Source: Undibacterium_A arcticum
GTDB taxonomy: Bacteria > Pseudomonadota > Gammaproteobacteria > Burkholderiales > Burkholderiaceae_D
Reading direction: 5' to 3' (one strand)
NCBI RefSeq assembly: GCF_042660705.1
Contig: NZ_JBHSUQ010000001.1
DNA length: 64,000 nt
Below the pieces are notes generated by a model. It saw only the letters and a list, made by a program, of their open reading frames with translations. It did not search any database and was not told the origin of the DNA. The stretch's first letter is position 1, and every line of letters begins with the position of its first letter. The position numbers were made by a program, and so were the translations under genes. This document shows positions 62,300 to 64,000 of the stretch, one piece after another.

Positions 62300-63696
62300 G
62301 GTGATGCTTCCTCCGGTGCCGGGTTGTGCCATTGATCGTCGCCAGCCATGATCTGTCTTGCTGCGGGCGGTCCCCAGGTATCTGGTTCGTACCCGGCAAC
62401 CGGCACGGCGTTGCCGAGGATTGGGTCCACCACGCGCCAAGCCGCTTCGACAGTGTCGCCGCGGGTGAACAACGCGGCGTCTCCGTGGAGGGCATCGCCG
62501 AGCAGGCGTTCGTAAGGCGTCATTTCGTCGCCCGGATGGTGATGCGCGATCAGCTCCGTTGCTGTGCCGACCATCGACTCCCCGGGCACTTTGGTCCGTG
62601 CGCCGACCGTAATCAACACATCCGGGCTGAGCCGAAAGCGGAAATAGTTCGACTGGCCGCGGTCATCGGCATCGAATACCGCGTGTGTCGGCGGTTTGAG
62701 TTCGATCATCACTTCGGTGCACGTGACCGGCAATTGTTTACCGGCGCGGATATAGAAAGGCACTCCTGTCCAGCGCGCATTGTCGATATGCAGTCGCAGC
62801 GCCGCGAACGTCTCGACCTGCGAGTCGGGCGGCACGCCGGCCTCGTCGCGGTAACCGTGGAACTGACCCCGGACTACCTCCGCCGGGACCAGCGGGCGCA
62901 TCGCGCTCAAGACCCGCAGCTTTTCGTCGCGTATCGCGTCCGAACCCGCGTCCGGACCGCCATCCATCGGGATTTCCATCGTGAGCAGCGCCATCACTTG
63001 CAACATGTGATTCTGTACCACGTCGCGTATCGCCCCCACTTCTTCATAGAAAGCGCCCCGCCCCTGCACGCCGAATTGCTCGGCCATCGTGATCTGCACG
63101 CTCGCAATATAGTCGCGGTGCCAGACCGGCTCAAGGAATGTGTTGGCAAATCGGAAATAAAGCAGGTTTTCAACAGATTCCTTGCCGAGGTAGTGATCGA
63201 TGCGGAAGATCGCGTCTTCGGCAAAGGATTGATGCAGCGTGCGATTGAGCGATTGCGCCGAAGCAAGATTGCGGCCAAACGGCTTTTCGACAATTACCCG
63301 GGCATCCCGGGCACAGCCGGATTTGGCGAGCCCTTGTGTGACGGGCTCGAACATGCTTGGTGGAATGGCAAGATAGTGCAGCGGCCGTACCGCGTCGCCC
63401 ATTGCCCGGCGCAGTTGCTCATACGTCGCGTCGTCCTGGTAATCGCCACTAATGTATTGGAGCCGGGCCGCGAGTTTCTCAAACGCATCGGCATCCAAAC
63501 CGCCATGCTTCTCCAGGCTGTCGCGCGCGCGGTCCCGGAGTTGATCGACTTTCCAATCGGATCTCGCCACCCCGATGATCGGCAGATCGAGATGGCCATG
63601 CTTGATCATTGCCTGCAGCGCCGGGAATATCTGTTTGTAGGCCAGATCACCGGTGGCACCGAAGAAAACAAAGGCGTCGGAAGGGGATGCCGTCAT
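62296..63696 (-). CDS. zwf: Glucose-6-phosphate 1-dehydrogenase
   Basis: The NAD(P)-dependent first enzyme of the oxidative pentose phosphate pathway. The protein has FVFFGATGDLAYKQIFPAL (dinucleotide motif), VIVEKPFGRNLASA, the substrate-binding FRIDHYLGKESVENLLYFRF, and a C-terminal FYIRAGKQLPVTCTEVMIEL. The ATG at 63696 is two bases from the gnd stop; a TTG at 63702 that overlaps that stop is also possible. 466 residues. Intact. The C-terminal residues carry normal catalytic and structural motifs, and the HAD gene follows with ATGA overlap. Confidence 0.95.
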   Translation of the reverse strand: MTASPSDAFVFFGATGDLAYKQIFPALQAMIKHGHLDLPIIGVARSDWKVDQLRDRARDSLEKHGGLDADAFEKLAARLQYISGDYQDDATYEQLRRAMGDAVRPLHYLAIPPSMFEPVTQGLAKSGCARDARVIVEKPFGRNLASAQSLNRTLHQSFAEDAIFRIDHYLGKESVENLLYFRFANTFLEPVWHRDYIASVQITMAEQFGVQGRGAFYEEVGAIRDVVQNHMLQVMALLTMEIPMDGGPDAGSDAIRDEKLRVLSAMRPLVPAEVVRGQFHGYRDEAGVPPDSQVETFAALRLHIDNARWTGVPFYIRAGKQLPVTCTEVMIELKPPTHAVFDADDRGQSNYFRFRLSPDVLITVGARTKVPGESMVGTATELIAHHHPGDEMTPYERLLGDALHGDAALFTRGDTVEAAWRVVDPILGNAVPVAGYEPDTWGPPAARQIMAGDDQWHNPAPEEASP

Positions 63697-63698
63697 CG

Positions 63699-64000
63699 TC
63701 AATCCTGCTGCCGCTTGGCGGCCTTTTCCAGATGGCCGCCGAATCCATGCCGCATGGCCGACAATACCTTGTCGGCAAAATCGGCATCACCGCGCGAACT
63801 GAAGCGTGCATAGAGCGCGGCGCTCAGGATCGGTGCTGGTACGGCTTCGTCGATGGCCGCCGTAATCGTCCATCGACCCTCTCCCGAATCCGACACGCGG
63901 CCCGCGTAATTTTCCAGCGTCGGGTCATTCAGCAGCGCGCTGGCGGTGAGATCGAGCAGCCACGAACCGATCACGCTGCCGCGACGCCAGAGTTCCGCGA
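63699..64000 (-). CDS. gnd: 6-phosphogluconate dehydrogenase, C-terminal part (5' end outside window)
   Basis: About 100 residues of the C-terminal domain: WRRGSVIGSWLLDLTASALL, SDSGEGRWTITAAIDEAVPA and FSSRGDADFADKVLSAMRHG, FGGH. The pattern fits the short (about 300-residue) decarboxylating 6-phosphogluconate dehydrogenase type found beside zwf. It produces ribulose-5-phosphate. It is the most upstream gene seen of the leftward cluster; the promoter lies beyond the right edge. Confidence 0.92.
   Translation of the reverse strand, partial: AELWRRGSVIGSWLLDLTASALLNDPTLENYAGRVSDSGEGRWTITAAIDEAVPAPILSAALYARFSSRGDADFADKVLSAMRHGFGGHLEKAAKRQQD

Noticed and set aside
62326..63813. 495-codon rightward frame opposite zwf and gnd
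   Set aside because: Antisense of two intact enzymes; no domain recognised.

Overview
The window looks like a chromosomal segment of a betaproteobacterium, most likely order Burkholderiales and plausibly an Oxalobacteraceae-type genome. The evidence is GC-rich DNA with third positions in G/C, protein sequences of betaproteobacterial character (SerS, FtsK, RarA, kynurenine pathway, ChrBA) and the gene orders seen. I cannot name a species.

Layout. (1) 1-3.2 kb: chromate resistance (chrB cut by the left edge, chrA, a second short ChrB-domain gene) and an exported His/Asp-rich YXWGXW-type protein. (2) 3.5-20.0 kb: a large vitamin B12 region, nearly all on the minus strand. It holds uptake (TonB receptor btuB behind a cobalamin riboswitch, btuC, btuD, btuF and a signal-less BtuF-like paralogue) and late synthesis and nucleotide-loop assembly (cobO, cobB, cobQ, cobD, cbiB, cobU, cobS, cobT, cobC, bluB). 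Many of its genes overlap by ATGA. No corrin-ring genes are present here. (3) 20.2-30 kb: housekeeping genes (tRNA-Ser(CGA), serS, rarA, lolA, ftsK, trxB, an Smr protein) with many palindromic REP-type repeats, a REP-associated transposase (RAYT) and a MITE-like element. (4) 30-33.7 kb: tryptophan degradation to anthranilate (kynR, kynB, kynU, kynA). (5) 33.8-43.6 kb: an accessory catabolic region with an EamA exporter, a GNAT, a LysR regulator divergent from a citrate-type permease, an AtuA-type large/small protein pair with a 175-bp duplication around an M20 peptidase, a porin and a PcaC-like protein. (6) 43.7-49 kb: a decayed WYL regulator, then DUF4331 protein, lipoprotein, TPR protein and HupE/UreJ protein in one direction. 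(7) 49-54.5 kb: a PhaC-like DUF3141 protein and a decayed stretch (sulfate-binding protein remnant, 29-residue membrane peptide, HEAT fragment, DUF971 protein, IS6-like remnant). (8) 54.6-64 kb: sugar-phosphate genes: tkt, and a leftward cluster gnd-zwf-HAD-tal-pgi-pgm with ATGA or few-base junctions.

The B12 genes would take up corrinoid, adenosylate and amidate it, and attach the aminopropanol and dimethylbenzimidazole loop made by BluB, CobT and CobS. The eastern cluster covers oxidative and non-oxidative pentose phosphate steps linked to glucose-6-phosphate and glucose-1-phosphate.

A striking property of the window is that at least a dozen otherwise well-conserved genes (cobO, btuB, cobT, rarA, trxB, kynR, the citrate-type permease, porin, hupE, pgm, HAD) carry single frame breaks, many at short homopolymers. 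That pattern suggests residual sequencing indels more than real gene loss, and it should be settled before any of these genes is called a pseudogene. The frame break in the first AtuA small-subunit copy is different: it lies exactly at the edge of a duplication and looks biological.
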